Shown here: one piece after another, positions 14,108 to 23,766 of the stretch
How positions within the stretch are numbered: position 1 is the first letter of the stretch
Layout: every line of letters begins with the position of its first letter
Assembly: GCA_050031985.1 (NCBI GenBank)
Contig: JBNAIG010000034.1
Coordinates: 11,588-75,587 of the forward strand
From: SZUA-368 sp028533045
Lineage (GTDB): Bacteria > Spirochaetota > Spirochaetia > DSM-2461
DNA length: 64,000 nucleotides
Direction of reading: 5' to 3'
Position numbers and translations under genes: made by a program
Notes under the pieces: generated by a model
What the model saw: the letters and a program-made list of their open reading frames with translations, nothing else
Databases searched by the model: none
Told to the model about the DNA's origin: nothing

Positions 14108-17100
14108 ATGAGTATTGCTGAATTTTCCATAGAGAAGAAGACTATTGTCTACCTGCTCTCCTTTCTCCTTCTTGTGGGAGGATATATAGGTTTCAATAGA
14201 GTAGGACGGCTGGAAGACCCGGATTTTACTATCAACGTAGTTAAAATCATTACCATGTACCCCGGAGCGGAACCCAGGGAGGTGGAAGAGGAAGTTTCCG
14301 ACATTATAGAACAGTATGTCCAGAAGATTCCCGAATTAAAGTATGTCGAGTCCGAATCGTCCTACGGCCAGTCTATCGTGACCGTAACCTACAAGGACGG
14401 ATTTAACGGGGAAGAGTACCGCCAGCTTTACGACGAGCTGCGCAAAAGGATGACCGATGTCCAGCTCTTTCTTCCCAGCGGTGTCTACCCTCCCTTCGTT
14501 TATGATGATTTTAAGGATGTCTATGGCATTCTGTACGCCATTACCGGCGACGGTTACAACATGAGTGAGCTCTACGACTTTACCGAGTACATTCAGAAAC
14601 AGCTCCTCCTGATTGAGGGGGTTTCCAAGGTTGAACTGATGAGCGAGCCCACTGAGGTCGTTTATCTCGAAATGTCCCGTTCAAAACTGGTGAACATGGG
14701 TATTTCCGAGGATGAAATATACGGGCTCATACAGTATCAGAACCAGATAGTGGACAGCGGTACGGTTCAGATGGGAGGCGAACGGCTTCAGTTCCAGGTT
14801 TCGGGAACACTGGAAACGGTCCAAAGCCTGGGCGATATCGTTATTGCCTCCGCCGGGGACAGAAATGTTTACCTTTCCGATATTGCCAATATTTATATGG
14901 GTTATCAAAATCCCCCCTCCGGCGTTTTCCGCTATAACGGGCAGGATGCCATTGGCTTGGGCATATCCGTTATTACTACGGAAAATGTAGTGGAAGTGGG
15001 TGACAGGATTAATGCCCGTCTAAAGGAGCTGGAAAGCGAGACGCCTATCGGTCTTGAAATGCAGAACATCTTCAATCAACCCGATGCGGTAACCCGGGCG
15101 GTGGATAACTTCCTGATCAGTCTTGTTCAGGCGGTTGTTATCGTAATTGCCCTTTTGATGATCTTTATGGGCATTCAGAGCGGTATAATCATCGGCGGGA
15201 TTCTGGTTCTGATTATCGCGGGAACCCTCTTTTTGATGAACCTCTTTGATATTACCCTGCAGCGTATCTCCCTGGGAGCCTTGATTATTGCCATGGGTAT
15301 GCTGGTGGATAACTCCATTGTTATTACCGAAGGGATCCTGGTGCGCTACCAGCGGGGAGAAGACCGAATGAAGGCCGCCTCAGAGGTGGTCAAGCGGAAT
15401 ATCTGGTCCCTTTTCGGTGCGACTCTGGTGGCCATTATTGCCTTCGCTTCAGTTGGTATGTCCCCCGATGCGGCCGGTGAATATACGAAGACTCTTTTTT
15501 ACGTGATTATCATTTCCCTCATGCTCAGCTGGATTCTGGCCATAACGCTAAATCCTCTTGTCTGTTATCAGTTCCTTCGGGTTAAACCGGTAACGACCCG
15601 GGATGCCCAGTTAGGGGGCCGGGTTATGGGAGGATACAAAAGGTTTCTCCACGGTTGTCTGAGCTATAAATGGATTAGCCTCATGGTTGTTATAGCCATC
15701 CTGGCCCTCTCCCTGGGAGGATTCAGATATGTGGAAAGCGCCTTCTTTCCCAATTCTACCCAGCCTCAGTTTCTCATTGACTACTGGATGCCCGAAGGTA
15801 CCGATATAAGTGAAACAGAAAAGGGAATGAAGGAGATCGAAGAGATTCTTCTTGAGGAAGAGCATATTACCAAGGTTTCCACTTTTGTAGGAGAAGCGCC
15901 ACTCCGTTTCCAGCTAACCTTCTCTCCCGAAGCGACCAACAGCAAATACGGGATGTTCCTGATAGAAGTGGATGATAACAAAATACTGGACGAGATCATT
16001 CCCCGGCTGCAAACGGAACTTTCGGAGAAGTTCTTCGAACCCACCATCCAGGTTATCCCCTTTGCTATCGGTCCCGGCGGTAAAGGTACTGTGGCAACCC
16101 GAGTTTACGGACCCGACCCGGATGTAATTAGAGAGATAAGCGAAGAGATTAAAACGATTTACAAAAGTACGGAAAATGCCGTAGCCATCCGCGATTCCTG
16201 GGGCGAGCGGATTAAAACCATGGATATTGAGATAGATGAGTTCCAGGCCCGCCGAGTGGGAATTACGCGCCCCCAAATCAATCAGGCTCTCAAACAAGGC
16301 TTTGACGGTCGGACCGTCGGGGTGTTCCGAAGCGGTAACAAACAAATGCCTATCATCTCCATCCCCCCCGACAACGAGCGGAATGACATTGCCTATGTAC
16401 AGGACCTTTACGTCCACAGCAGCGTGACGGGTAGTTCGGTACCTCTTTCCCAATTGATTAAGAATATTAATTTTATCTGGAAAGACAAGGTGATTAATCG
16501 CCGGGACCGAACCAGAATGATGACGGTTCAGTGCGACCCCCTCGAAGGGCAGCCAAGTGTTCTCTTTGCCCAGGTTAAGCCGGCTATCAATGCCCTCGAA
16601 CTCCCGCCCGGATACTACATTGAGCATGGCGGTGAGTACGAAAGCTCTCGGGACGCCCAGGCAATGATTATGGGAAACCTTCCCATTGCCATTCTGGCTA
16701 TGTTTCTGACCATAGTGCTTCTCTGGAACTCTTTCCGCCAGCCAATTATTGTCTTCCTTTCCATTCCCCTCTCAATAATAGGGGTTACCGCCGGATTGCT
16801 CATAACGGGAACTCCCTTTAGCTTTATGGCGATTATGGGACTCCTGTCGCTCTTTGGAATGGTGATTAAAAACGCCATTGTTCTGGTAGATGAATTCGAC
16901 TTAAAGATGGAAGGGGACGGCGATCCCTTTGAAGGAATTGTGGAAGCCTCCGTTAGCCGAGTCAGACCGGTTATGATGGCGGCCTTCTCTACCATCCTCG
17001 GTATGATTCCTCTTATATCGGACAGTTTTTTCCAGGGAATGGCCGTGACCATTATGTTCGGTTTGGCTGTGGCCTCGATTATTACTCTGGTCATTACCCC

Positions 17101-17167
17101 GGTTCTTTACGCTATTTTCTTTGGAATAGATCCGGCTCCAAAGCAAAAAATCATAGAGGAAAAATAG
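14108..17167 (+). CDS. RND family efflux transporter permease (AcrB/MexB-like)
   Basis: 1019 residues, the normal size, with twelve predicted membrane helices arranged 1+5+1+5 and two large periplasmic loops. Conserved pieces include the N-terminal FSIEKKTIVYLLSFLLLVGG, the helix-4 motif GALIIAMGMLVDNSIVITEG with its key Asp, and GLLSLFGMVIKNAIVLVDEF in the second half. The pump exports drugs, bile-like compounds or other amphiphiles driven by protons. Residues GMLVDNSIVI point to the HAE1/HAE-2 hydrophobe group rather than the metal-exporting CusA group. A strong terminator follows. Confidence 0.92.
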   Translation: MSIAEFSIEKKTIVYLLSFLLLVGGYIGFNRVGRLEDPDFTINVVKIITMYPGAEPREVEEEVSDIIEQYVQKIPELKYVESESSYGQSIVTVTYKDGFNGEEYRQLYDELRKRMTDVQLFLPSGVYPPFVYDDFKDVYGILYAITGDGYNMSELYDFTEYIQKQLLLIEGVSKVELMSEPTEVVYLEMSRSKLVNMGISEDEIYGLIQYQNQIVDSGTVQMGGERLQFQVSGTLETVQSLGDIVIASAGDRNVYLSDIANIYMGYQNPPSGVFRYNGQDAIGLGISVITTENVVEVGDRINARLKELESETPIGLEMQNIFNQPDAVTRAVDNFLISLVQAVVIVIALLMIFMGIQSGIIIGGILVLIIAGTLFLMNLFDITLQRISLGALIIAMGMLVDNSIVITEGILVRYQRGEDRMKAASEVVKRNIWSLFGATLVAIIAFASVGMSPDAAGEYTKTLFYVIIISLMLSWILAITLNPLVCYQFLRVKPVTTRDAQLGGRVMGGYKRFLHGCLSYKWISLMVVIAILALSLGGFRYVESAFFPNSTQPQFLIDYWMPEGTDISETEKGMKEIEEILLEEEHITKVSTFVGEAPLRFQLTFSPEATNSKYGMFLIEVDDNKILDEIIPRLQTELSEKFFEPTIQVIPFAIGPGGKGTVATRVYGPDPDVIREISEEIKTIYKSTENAVAIRDSWGERIKTMDIEIDEFQARRVGITRPQINQALKQGFDGRTVGVFRSGNKQMPIISIPPDNERNDIAYVQDLYVHSSVTGSSVPLSQLIKNINFIWKDKVINRRDRTRMMTVQCDPLEGQPSVLFAQVKPAINALELPPGYYIEHGGEYESSRDAQAMIMGNLPIAILAMFLTIVLLWNSFRQPIIVFLSIPLSIIGVTAGLLITGTPFSFMAIMGLLSLFGMVIKNAIVLVDEFDLKMEGDGDPFEGIVEASVSRVRPVMMAAFSTILGMIPLISDSFFQGMAVTIMFGLAVASIITLVITPVLYAIFFGIDPAPKQKIIEEK

Positions 17168-17187
17168 CTTCGCCCTTTCCTAATACG

Positions 17188-17213
17188 GCTCCGCCTTCGG
17201 GCGGGGCTTTTTT
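17188..17213 (+). terminator. Terminator of the RND efflux operon
   Basis: GCTCCGCC (17188-17195), loop TTCG, GGCGGGGC (17200-17207) and six T. The stem is G+C-rich with one G-T wobble. The T run overlaps the convergent comM stop codon. Confidence 0.85.
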
Positions 17214-18738
17214 ATAATTTTCCCCAAAAAATATCCCTGTCCCCATAGCGGCGGTACTGCAGGGCTTCCAAAATATGTTCCTCCCCGATTTTTTCACACA
17301 GATCCAGGTCCGCCGCCGTTCGGGCGACCCGCAGTACGGAATGACTGGCCCGGGAGGAGAGACTGAGTTTTTTCATTCCCCTTAGAAAGGTCGCTTTGCC
17401 TCTGCCATCCAGTTGACAGTAGTCATTGAGGCGATTAACAGAGATACGGGAATTCCAAATAAACGATTCCTTTTCATGACGCCGCCGCTGGATTTCCCAG
17501 GCACACGTCACCCGTTCCCGCACCAGTCGGCTCGACTCTTCTTCCCGCCCCAGAAGAGCTTCTCCTCCCACAGGCTTTAAAGGGAGTCTAAGATCGATTC
17601 TATCCATAAGAGCCCCGCCGATACGCCTCCAGTAGCGTTCTATTTCCTTTGTGGTACAAATACAGGAGGAGGATTCACGCCCCAGGTTTCCGCAGGGACA
17701 GGGATTGGCGGCCATAACCAACTGAAAGTCGGCGGGAAACCAATAAGATTTGCCTGCCCGGGTTATTCGTACCGTACCATTCTCCACCGGCTCCCGAAGT
17801 CCCTGCAGGATGGGGGTATGAAACTCCGGCGTTTCATCCAGGAAGAGGATTCCCCGATGGGCCAGGGAGATTTCCCCGGGAATAACGGCGGAAGAGCCGC
17901 CCACCATTCCCTGGAGAGAAGCCGAATGATGAGGCATCCGGAAAGGGGGCCAGTTTATGAGTCCGGTCCCCTCTTCTAAAGAACCGGCCTGGGACCAGAT
18001 TCGTGTCACATCGAGAGATTCCTCTTTGGTTAAGGGGGGGAGAAGACCGGGAAGACGCCTGGCACTCATGGTTTTCCCGCATCCCGGCGGTCCAAAGAGT
18101 AAAAGATTATGCCGTCCCGCCGCAGCCAGTTCCAGAACCCGCCGACAGAGAGGTTGGCCCTTCAAATCGGCCAAGTCGGGATAGGGATTTTCCCCCAGTC
18201 CTTCCCTTTCCTTATCGCACACTTCTCCCCTACCCTCTATTAACTCCTTCCAAACCTTACTCACCCTGTCCAATGAATCCAGGGAGTGCACCAAACCTTC
18301 CGCAGCCGTTTGAGCCTCGGGCAAGTTCTCTGTGGGGACGATGAAACGGCGTATACCCTGCCGAGAGGCTTCTGATACGGCAGAGATTACTCCCCGCACG
18401 GGACGGACCTTCCCGTCAAGCTGAAGCTCACCCAACACAAGAAGGGGTTCACCCGGGTCGGGAAGATTACCGCTGGCCCGCAGAATGGCCAGTGCCATGG
18501 AAAGGTCGTAGCGGGCGCCCTCTTTTTTAACCCCGGCGGGAGACAGATTTATTAGAATCCGCTGAAGGGGCATTTCGAATCCCCCCCGCTTGAGCGCTAT
18601 ACGTACCCGTTCCCGGGCTTCCCTGACGGCGGAATCGGGTAACCCTACCACATCCAGAGCCGGGATTCCCCTCCTAATATCTACTTCAACGGAGATTAAA
18701 TCCCCTTCAAACCCACGAAAAGCATAACAATAAATCAT
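17212..18738 (-). CDS. comM: YifB/ComM family Mg-chelatase-like AAA+ ATPase
   Basis: 508 residues. The N-terminal ChlI-like fold (GLPDSAVREARERVRIALK, INLSPAGVKKEGARYDL) is followed by an AAA+ core with Walker A FGPPGCGKTMSAR, Walker B GILFLDETPEF and MAANPCPCGN, and a C-terminal lid with RVARTAADLDL. ComM is a helicase that promotes branch migration during natural transformation; in species without transformation the role is unclear. A strong AAGGAGG lies before the ATG. Confidence 0.92.
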   Translation of the reverse strand: MIYCYAFRGFEGDLISVEVDIRRGIPALDVVGLPDSAVREARERVRIALKRGGFEMPLQRILINLSPAGVKKEGARYDLSMALAILRASGNLPDPGEPLLVLGELQLDGKVRPVRGVISAVSEASRQGIRRFIVPTENLPEAQTAAEGLVHSLDSLDRVSKVWKELIEGRGEVCDKEREGLGENPYPDLADLKGQPLCRRVLELAAAGRHNLLLFGPPGCGKTMSARRLPGLLPPLTKEESLDVTRIWSQAGSLEEGTGLINWPPFRMPHHSASLQGMVGGSSAVIPGEISLAHRGILFLDETPEFHTPILQGLREPVENGTVRITRAGKSYWFPADFQLVMAANPCPCGNLGRESSSCICTTKEIERYWRRIGGALMDRIDLRLPLKPVGGEALLGREEESSRLVRERVTCAWEIQRRRHEKESFIWNSRISVNRLNDYCQLDGRGKATFLRGMKKLSLSSRASHSVLRVARTAADLDLCEKIGEEHILEALQYRRYGDRDIFWGKL

Positions 18739-18835
18739 CCCGTCCTCCTTTGCTTAACCCTAACTACCAAGGAGAGAATTTTTTCCCCGAATAGGGCATT
18801 TTTCCTTGGCTATGCTGTCCTTTTTCTGTTCTTTA

Positions 18836-18844
18836 TGACATAAT
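18836..18844 (+). promoter_or_regulatory. Possible extended -10 promoter of the PfkB kinase gene
   Basis: TGA followed by CATAAT (18839-18844) matches an extended -10 (TGn then the hexamer). No convincing -35 box is present at the right distance. GTGGAG precedes the ATG at 18878. Confidence 0.4.
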
Positions 18845-18877
18845 GGCTCTGTTTTTTTATTGCGTGGAGAAAACTTA

Positions 18878-19882
18878 ATGAACAAATTACAGGTACTCGG
18901 GATAGGTAATATTCTCATTGATATTCTCGCCGATGTGAGTGACGAAGATATTCTAACTCTCGGTTTGGATAAGGGAATTATGAAACTTGTGGAAGAGGAA
19001 GAAAGAAACAAGATTCTTGACCTTCTCAAAAACAGAACCTGTGAATATATTTGCGGCGGTTCTGCTCCAAATACAGTTATTACATTGGCAGCCCTGGGAG
19101 TCAGCAGCGGTCTTTCCGGTAAAGTAGGTAGGGATGAACTGGCCGACAAATACTTAACCCGCCTGAAAGATCAGGGTGTTCGCTCCTACCTGTCCCGTTC
19201 AGAAGGAGATACGGGAACCAGTATTATCCTCATTACCCCCGACTCGGAACGAACCATGAACACCAGCCTGGGTATTAACCGATTCTACTCAAAGGAAGAT
19301 GTGAACAGTTCTGCCTTGGCAGAGGCGGACTACTTCTATTTTACCGGCTATATGTGGGATACGGACTCTCAGAAAAAGGCCCTTCTGGAGGCCATCAACG
19401 ACGCCCGAATGAACCGGACGAAAATCGTCTTTGACCTGGCCGATCCTTTTGCCGTAAACCGGAGCCGTGAAGATTTCCTTAATATGATTCACCACCATTA
19501 CGATATCGTTTTTGCCAACAGGGAAGAAGCAAAACTTCTCTTTAATACGGAATGTGTAGAAAATTCCGTAAAGGAACTGGCCCATCTTTGTGAAATTGCC
19601 GTTGTTAAGGACGGGGGGAACGGTTCCTATGTCGCATCGGGAGGTAAGGTGTGGAAGATACCCGTATTTAAAGTCGATGCGGTTGATTCCACCGGGGCGG
19701 GAGATACCTATGCGGCCGGTTTTCTCTACGGCCTGTCTCAGGGGTATTCCCTTGAGAAATCGGGCCTCTTTGCCTCCTGGCTCGCTTCCCGTATTGTCAC
19801 CATAAAGGGAGCCCAATTTCCCGAAGCCATTCTCAAAACCCTCCGTAAGGCCATTTCAGACGGTTCCTGGGAAAGAAGCTGA
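18878..19882 (+). CDS. PfkB family carbohydrate/nucleoside kinase
   Basis: 334 residues from the ATG at 18878; the GTG at 18860 is in frame but lies in the ribosome-binding region. The ribokinase-like fold is clear: VLGIGNILIDILADV at the start, CGGSAPNTVITLAALG (PfkB signature 1 region), GKVGRDELADKY, and DAVDSTGAGDTYAAGFLYGL (signature 2, with the catalytic Asp). The LGLDKGIMKLVEEEE segment resembles the adenosine-kinase-like branch of the family, so adenosine or a sugar is a plausible substrate. It is probably co-transcribed with rlpA 31 bases downstream. Confidence 0.85.
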   Translation: MNKLQVLGIGNILIDILADVSDEDILTLGLDKGIMKLVEEEERNKILDLLKNRTCEYICGGSAPNTVITLAALGVSSGLSGKVGRDELADKYLTRLKDQGVRSYLSRSEGDTGTSIILITPDSERTMNTSLGINRFYSKEDVNSSALAEADYFYFTGYMWDTDSQKKALLEAINDARMNRTKIVFDLADPFAVNRSREDFLNMIHHHYDIVFANREEAKLLFNTECVENSVKELAHLCEIAVVKDGGNGSYVASGGKVWKIPVFKVDAVDSTGAGDTYAAGFLYGLSQGYSLEKSGLFASWLASRIVTIKGAQFPEAILKTLRKAISDGSWERS

Positions 19883-19913
19883 TGAAAAAGGCCGAATATT
19901 CCGAGAATTAACT

Positions 19914-20513
19914 ATGATTCGTTCTATTTGGCTGTTATTACTCTTATTTTCTCTCCTACCCCTCTTTTCTTATGAGGAAGAAGGTATTGCCTCCTGGTAT
20001 GGTCCGAACTTCCAGGGCAAAAAAACGGCCAATGGCGAGATTTTCGATACGGAAGAACTCACCGCTGCCCATAAAACCCTCCCCTTTGATACAATGGTGG
20101 AGGTAACAAACCTGTCTAACGGAAAAAGCGTTATTCTTAGAATAAATGACCGAGGCCCCTATGTGGGAGACAGGCTCATCGACCTTTCCCGTAAAGGAGC
20201 AGAAGCTATCGGCATGCTGGATTCGGGCACCGCCCCGGTACAGATCAGTACCCTGGACCCCAGTGTGAAAGCGATAGATTTCAGCAAACCGGTTACCTTT
20301 ACCATACAAATTGCCTCTTTCACTGACCTGATAAATGCTCTTAATACGAAGAAAGAGCTGGTGAAGGCAGGATTCAACCCAAGAGCCAGCCTTTCCAATG
20401 AAGGTGCAACAAGACTCTTCCTTTCCCAAATACCTGCCTCTGAGTGTTACAACATGGTGAAGGAGCTGGAGTCCCATGGTTGGAAGGGACTGGTTATCCG
20501 CCAGGAAAAATAG
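19914..20513 (+). CDS. rlpA: RlpA-like septal lytic transglycosylase with SPOR domain
   Basis: 199 residues: a signal peptide (about residues 1-19), a double-psi beta-barrel RlpA domain with EEGIASWYGPNFQGKKTANG and RINDRGPYVGDRLIDLS (holding the family's catalytic Asp), and a C-terminal SPOR domain from TFTIQIASFTD that targets denuded septal peptidoglycan. RlpA cleaves glycan strands during daughter-cell separation. The ribosome-binding site is weak. Its 3' end lies only 10 bases from a convergent gene, with no clear terminator between. Confidence 0.92.
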   Translation: MIRSIWLLLLLFSLLPLFSYEEEGIASWYGPNFQGKKTANGEIFDTEELTAAHKTLPFDTMVEVTNLSNGKSVILRINDRGPYVGDRLIDLSRKGAEAIGMLDSGTAPVQISTLDPSVKAIDFSKPVTFTIQIASFTDLINALNTKKELVKAGFNPRASLSNEGATRLFLSQIPASECYNMVKELESHGWKGLVIRQEK

Positions 20514-20523
20514 GACGATGGAG

Positions 20524-21132
20524 CTACTGAACAAGCTTTCGCTTGAAGAGCTCTCCTCCCTGAAAGCCCCCCATGGCCTGGTCGACTTTCAATTCGGCAC
20601 TCTCCATAAAGTCCAGTAAATCGGTTTTGGCCATTAATTCAAGTTCGCTTAGGGAACGTCCCTTTCTCTCTTCATCATAGACCTTACTGAATGTTCGAGT
20701 TTTTTCTCCGGGAAAAAGGAGACTATATTCAAAATATGAGGAGGCCAGGAGTCGACCCTGGTCATAATAAAAATAGACAAGGCTGTTCCTAACCGCTTTG
20801 TCGGACTGCTGAAAATAGTAACTTATCCGCGCCAGGGGATGATAATTGCTGTCATAAAGATAGTAGTAATAATAGAGAGGTTCTCGGGATTGGAAAGTCA
20901 GGGCTTCCGTGAGGATTCCCACGTCATTAAGGTAAACCACCGTATAACTCCCCATGGACTCCGCTTCCCGCGCTGTTAGGGGATGGTAAAAGAGAGGGGC
21001 CTTGTCAAAGCTGTTCCCGTCAATAAGGTAAAAGAAATCCTTCCAGTACTCCTCTTTAGCCGAAAGGGAGAGTGATCCCCAAAAGCTTATGAGTAGAATT
21101 AAAAGGATTCTTTGCCTAAAGACCGGTCTCAA
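20524..21132 (-). CDS. Secreted protein of unknown function
   Basis: 202 residues with a clear signal peptide (MRPVFRQRILLILLISFWGS, cleaved near SLSA-KEE). The mature part is rich in Tyr and Phe (LYYYYYLYDSNYHPLARISY) and looks like beta-strands with repeated Y-x-x-x motifs, somewhat like short repeat proteins in which each strand describes a surface loop. I do not recognise the family. Its start overlaps the aminotransferase stop by 4 bases, so it is the third gene of the fliG1 operon. The periplasm or cell surface is the likely location. Confidence 0.75.
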   Translation of the reverse strand: MRPVFRQRILLILLISFWGSLSLSAKEEYWKDFFYLIDGNSFDKAPLFYHPLTAREAESMGSYTVVYLNDVGILTEALTFQSREPLYYYYYLYDSNYHPLARISYYFQQSDKAVRNSLVYFYYDQGRLLASSYFEYSLLFPGEKTRTFSKVYDEERKGRSLSELELMAKTDLLDFMESAELKVDQAMGGFQGGELFKRKLVQ

Positions 21133-22463
21133 TCATCACACTCCTTTACCCATTGTACTGCCTGAGCCATCAAATCGAGGCTTTTGAGGAAATTTTCCGT
21201 CGATTCATAGCCATAGGAAAGACGGAGAGAGCGGCTCCCCTTCTCCCGCAGTTCCCCCTGGGGATGAACGCAAAAATCTCCGGGAATATATATGACCCGG
21301 GGGCCCATTCTTCCCTCAATCCGGTCTACACCAGCCTCTCCTGTAATCCTGTTAAGGTATTTAAAGAAGGGGGAATCCTCTCCGGTTTTTATCTCTTTAA
21401 AGCTTAGATAAAAGTAAAAGCCGGCCGAACCGCCTATGCACTCTTCCAACCAGGGGCCCAGCTTTTCCTCTATGGCCGGACGAAGAAGGGCCGCTTTCTT
21501 ACGATATCCCTCATTAACAAAGGCCAGCTGCTCTTCCAGGCGGTTATCCAAAAGCCAAGAAGCGACTTCCTGATTAATAAGGGGAGCGGAAAATCCCGTA
21601 TCGCTGATTTTCTGTATGATGCTGTTAAGCAAATCCCCGGGAGGAGCAATCATATATCCCATTCGCAGGGCCGGAGCAATCACCTTGGAAAGGGTCCCTA
21701 TTTCGTAAATAATACCCAGCTCATCGTAAAGCATGCCGGAGAGAGGCTTTTCCTGCTCCCGATTATGGACCAGATCTTCATAGGCCTTATCAAAAATCAC
21801 AGGGAGGGGGCGATTCCTTCTTTTGGAAAACTCCGTAAAAAGCCGGACAATTTCCTTTCTCCGAGAGTTCGTCAAAATTGAACCGGAAGGATTATTAACG
21901 GTAATGACATAGGCGTAACTAATATCTTCCGGATCGAGATCAGGCCGATTCAGCAGAGCTTCCAGCTTTTCCGGGATCATTCCGTCCTTATCTTCGGGAA
22001 CGGTGAGAATCGTAAAACCCTTCCGCTCCAGGAATTCCGTATAAATATAGTAGAGAGGCTCGGCGGTTATGACGATCCCCTTCTCCATCAAATCGGAAAA
22101 AGCCTCCAGAAGACTGGTGGCTCCATTGGAACCTATAACAATCTCACGGGCGTCCATAACGTCTTCATTAACACCGCCCACTTCCTTCTCGAGATAGTAG
22201 CTGCGCAAAGCGGAAATTAACTGGGGCGACCCCTGAGGGCTCCCATAATTTAAAGGCTGCCGATAGGGGCTGTCCTTTTTAACGACCTCTTCCAGGGCCT
22301 GAACAATAAAATCAGCGGGAATAGTCTCTTCATTAACATAGCCGATTCCCAGATTTATATCGATGCCATCACGGAAATCGTGGGCAAACTGACCCAGCAT
22401 CCGACTTACGGGAGCAGGAATCAGGTTCCTTTTTCCATAGGCAGACAAATTGATCTCTTTCAC
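21129..22463 (-). CDS. PLP-dependent aminotransferase, class I/II
   Basis: 444 residues of fold type I aminotransferase. Visible are LNYGSPQGSPQLISALRSYY, IVIGSNGATSLLEAFSDL, VNNPSGSILTN, the Asp in VIFDKAYEDL, and the PLP-binding Lys in IGTLSKVIAPALRMGYM. The style resembles the MocR/2-aminoadipate aminotransferase group without the regulator domain. The substrate cannot be told. The start is GTG overlapping the fliG1 stop (TAGTG), so translation is coupled to a motor-switch protein gene, an uncommon partner. Confidence 0.85.
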   Translation of the reverse strand: MKEINLSAYGKRNLIPAPVSRMLGQFAHDFRDGIDINLGIGYVNEETIPADFIVQALEEVVKKDSPYRQPLNYGSPQGSPQLISALRSYYLEKEVGGVNEDVMDAREIVIGSNGATSLLEAFSDLMEKGIVITAEPLYYIYTEFLERKGFTILTVPEDKDGMIPEKLEALLNRPDLDPEDISYAYVITVNNPSGSILTNSRRKEIVRLFTEFSKRRNRPLPVIFDKAYEDLVHNREQEKPLSGMLYDELGIIYEIGTLSKVIAPALRMGYMIAPPGDLLNSIIQKISDTGFSAPLINQEVASWLLDNRLEEQLAFVNEGYRKKAALLRPAIEEKLGPWLEECIGGSAGFYFYLSFKEIKTGEDSPFFKYLNRITGEAGVDRIEGRMGPRVIYIPGDFCVHPQGELREKGSRSLRLSYGYESTENFLKSLDLMAQAVQWVKECDD

Positions 22464-23671
22464 TAGATGTACTCCTCTTCTTCACGCATAATGATCAATT
22501 CTCCCGCTTCTTCCTTTCTGCGAAGATTTTCCAGAAATTCCTTTGTTATTTCATCGGCCTCGGAACGTCGGATAGGACCGAGTAAAGCCGATTCTTCCTC
22601 CACATACTGACGGCGGCGGGTGGAAAGATTCTGGAGTATTCTCTTCTGGATATTCTCTTCCTTAGCTCTCAAAAGCCGGGCGATATCCTTTTCGGGAATG
22701 TCCTGTAGTATTTTCTGAAGGTCCTCTTCTCTCAAATGAAGAACCGCATCTATGGTTAAAAGTTGCTCCTTCACCTCTTCCGAAAGATGATCGTCTTCCT
22801 CGGCCAGACCTTCAAGGATCGCTTTCTCATCACTCAAGGACATAAACTTGAGAATACTGGCCAGCTTATTGGGCCCATCCAGTTCGATGGTCTCCATTTT
22901 CCCCTGACTGTTTAGTCTTTCCATTAAGGTTTCTTCCATCAGAGAAAGAGTTTTCCGGTCGATTTTTTCCATTCTCCCCATACGGAGGATGACTGTTTTT
23001 CGCATCTCTTCGTCAAGGGAACGGACTATCTGGGAGGCTTTTTCCGGGGGAAGGGAACTGAGCAACACACTAAGAACCAGAGGAGATTCGTCTTTTACCA
23101 GATTTAATAACTGGGGAAGCTCCACATCGTTAAGAAAGTCAAAGGGCTTGGGCCGGCTTTCGGGAACGGCCTTGTCCATAATGGACTGGGCCTTATCCGG
23201 GCCAAAAGCGGAAGTGAGAATATCCCGGGCAGTGGAAATACCTCCCAGGGAACGGTCGGGCTTAACCTTTTTTTGAAAACCGAATTCTTCCAGAATGGAT
23301 TGAGCTTCCAGGGAATCGATACTCTTTACCGAAGCGATGCGGGAACAGATTTTCTCCACATCCCCATCGGGAAGATTCTTCAAAACTTTTCCCGCCTCTT
23401 CCTTACCCAAAAGAAGGACAAATTTGGCGGCCCGGTCGATTTTCTCCTCTTCTTCCGGCTTGAGACCGGTTTTAAGCAGTCCCTGTTTTCTCTGGATTTC
23501 TTCTATGAAACGTCCGCTTTGGGAACTTAGGGATTCTGTCTTTGTTGAATTTGAGGGAAGGTGATCTTCCGACCGGGCGGAGGCGTTTTTTTGTGGCGGT
23601 TCTTCATCGCTTGTTGGATGATTAACATCCATTGCCTGTACTTTTTTGTATAGATCGATTCCTCTCGCCAT
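22463..23671 (-). CDS. fliG1: FliG paralogue (spirochaete FliG1 type)
   Basis: 402 residues. An N-terminal extension of about 75 residues, rich in Ser, Glu and Lys, is followed by the FliG N, middle and C domains. Middle: ESPLVLSVLLSSLPPEKASQ in place of the canonical EHPQ motif. C-terminal: REEDLQKILQDIPEKDIARLL and LLGPIRRSEADEITKEFLENL, the torque-helix region. Spirochaetes carry two FliG proteins; the diverged one with a changed EHPQ motif and N-terminal extension is FliG1, which in Borrelia is polar. The location outside a flagellar operon fits. The -10 box is 8-10 bases before the ATG. Confidence 0.85.
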   Translation of the reverse strand: MARGIDLYKKVQAMDVNHPTSDEEPPQKNASARSEDHLPSNSTKTESLSSQSGRFIEEIQRKQGLLKTGLKPEEEEKIDRAAKFVLLLGKEEAGKVLKNLPDGDVEKICSRIASVKSIDSLEAQSILEEFGFQKKVKPDRSLGGISTARDILTSAFGPDKAQSIMDKAVPESRPKPFDFLNDVELPQLLNLVKDESPLVLSVLLSSLPPEKASQIVRSLDEEMRKTVILRMGRMEKIDRKTLSLMEETLMERLNSQGKMETIELDGPNKLASILKFMSLSDEKAILEGLAEEDDHLSEEVKEQLLTIDAVLHLREEDLQKILQDIPEKDIARLLRAKEENIQKRILQNLSTRRRQYVEEESALLGPIRRSEADEITKEFLENLRRKEEAGELIIMREEEEYI

Positions 23672-23679
23672 CCTTAAAT

Positions 23680-23708
23680 ATATTATAACAGCCCCGGCAA
23701 GAGGTCAA
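23680..23708 (-). promoter_or_regulatory. Promoter of the fliG1 operon
   Basis: Minus-strand TTGACC (23703-23708), a 17-base spacer and TAATAT (23680-23685); an overlapping TATAAT (23682-23687) has a 15-base spacer. The -10 ends 8-10 bases before the ATG, where AAGG also lies, so the leader is 0-4 bases. Confidence 0.65.
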
Positions 23709-23711
23709 CCC

Positions 23712-23743
23712 AAAAAAAGCCCCTGTCCAGAATGAACAGGGGC
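23712..23743 (-). terminator. Terminator of the gltB-gltD operon
   Basis: Minus-strand GCCCCTGT (23736-23743), a 9-base loop, ACAGGGGC (23719-23726) and seven T (23712-23718). It lies 23 bases after the gltD stop and abuts the fliG1 -35 box. Confidence 0.9.
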
Positions 23744-23766
23744 CCTTATTCGGTTTAAACCATAGC

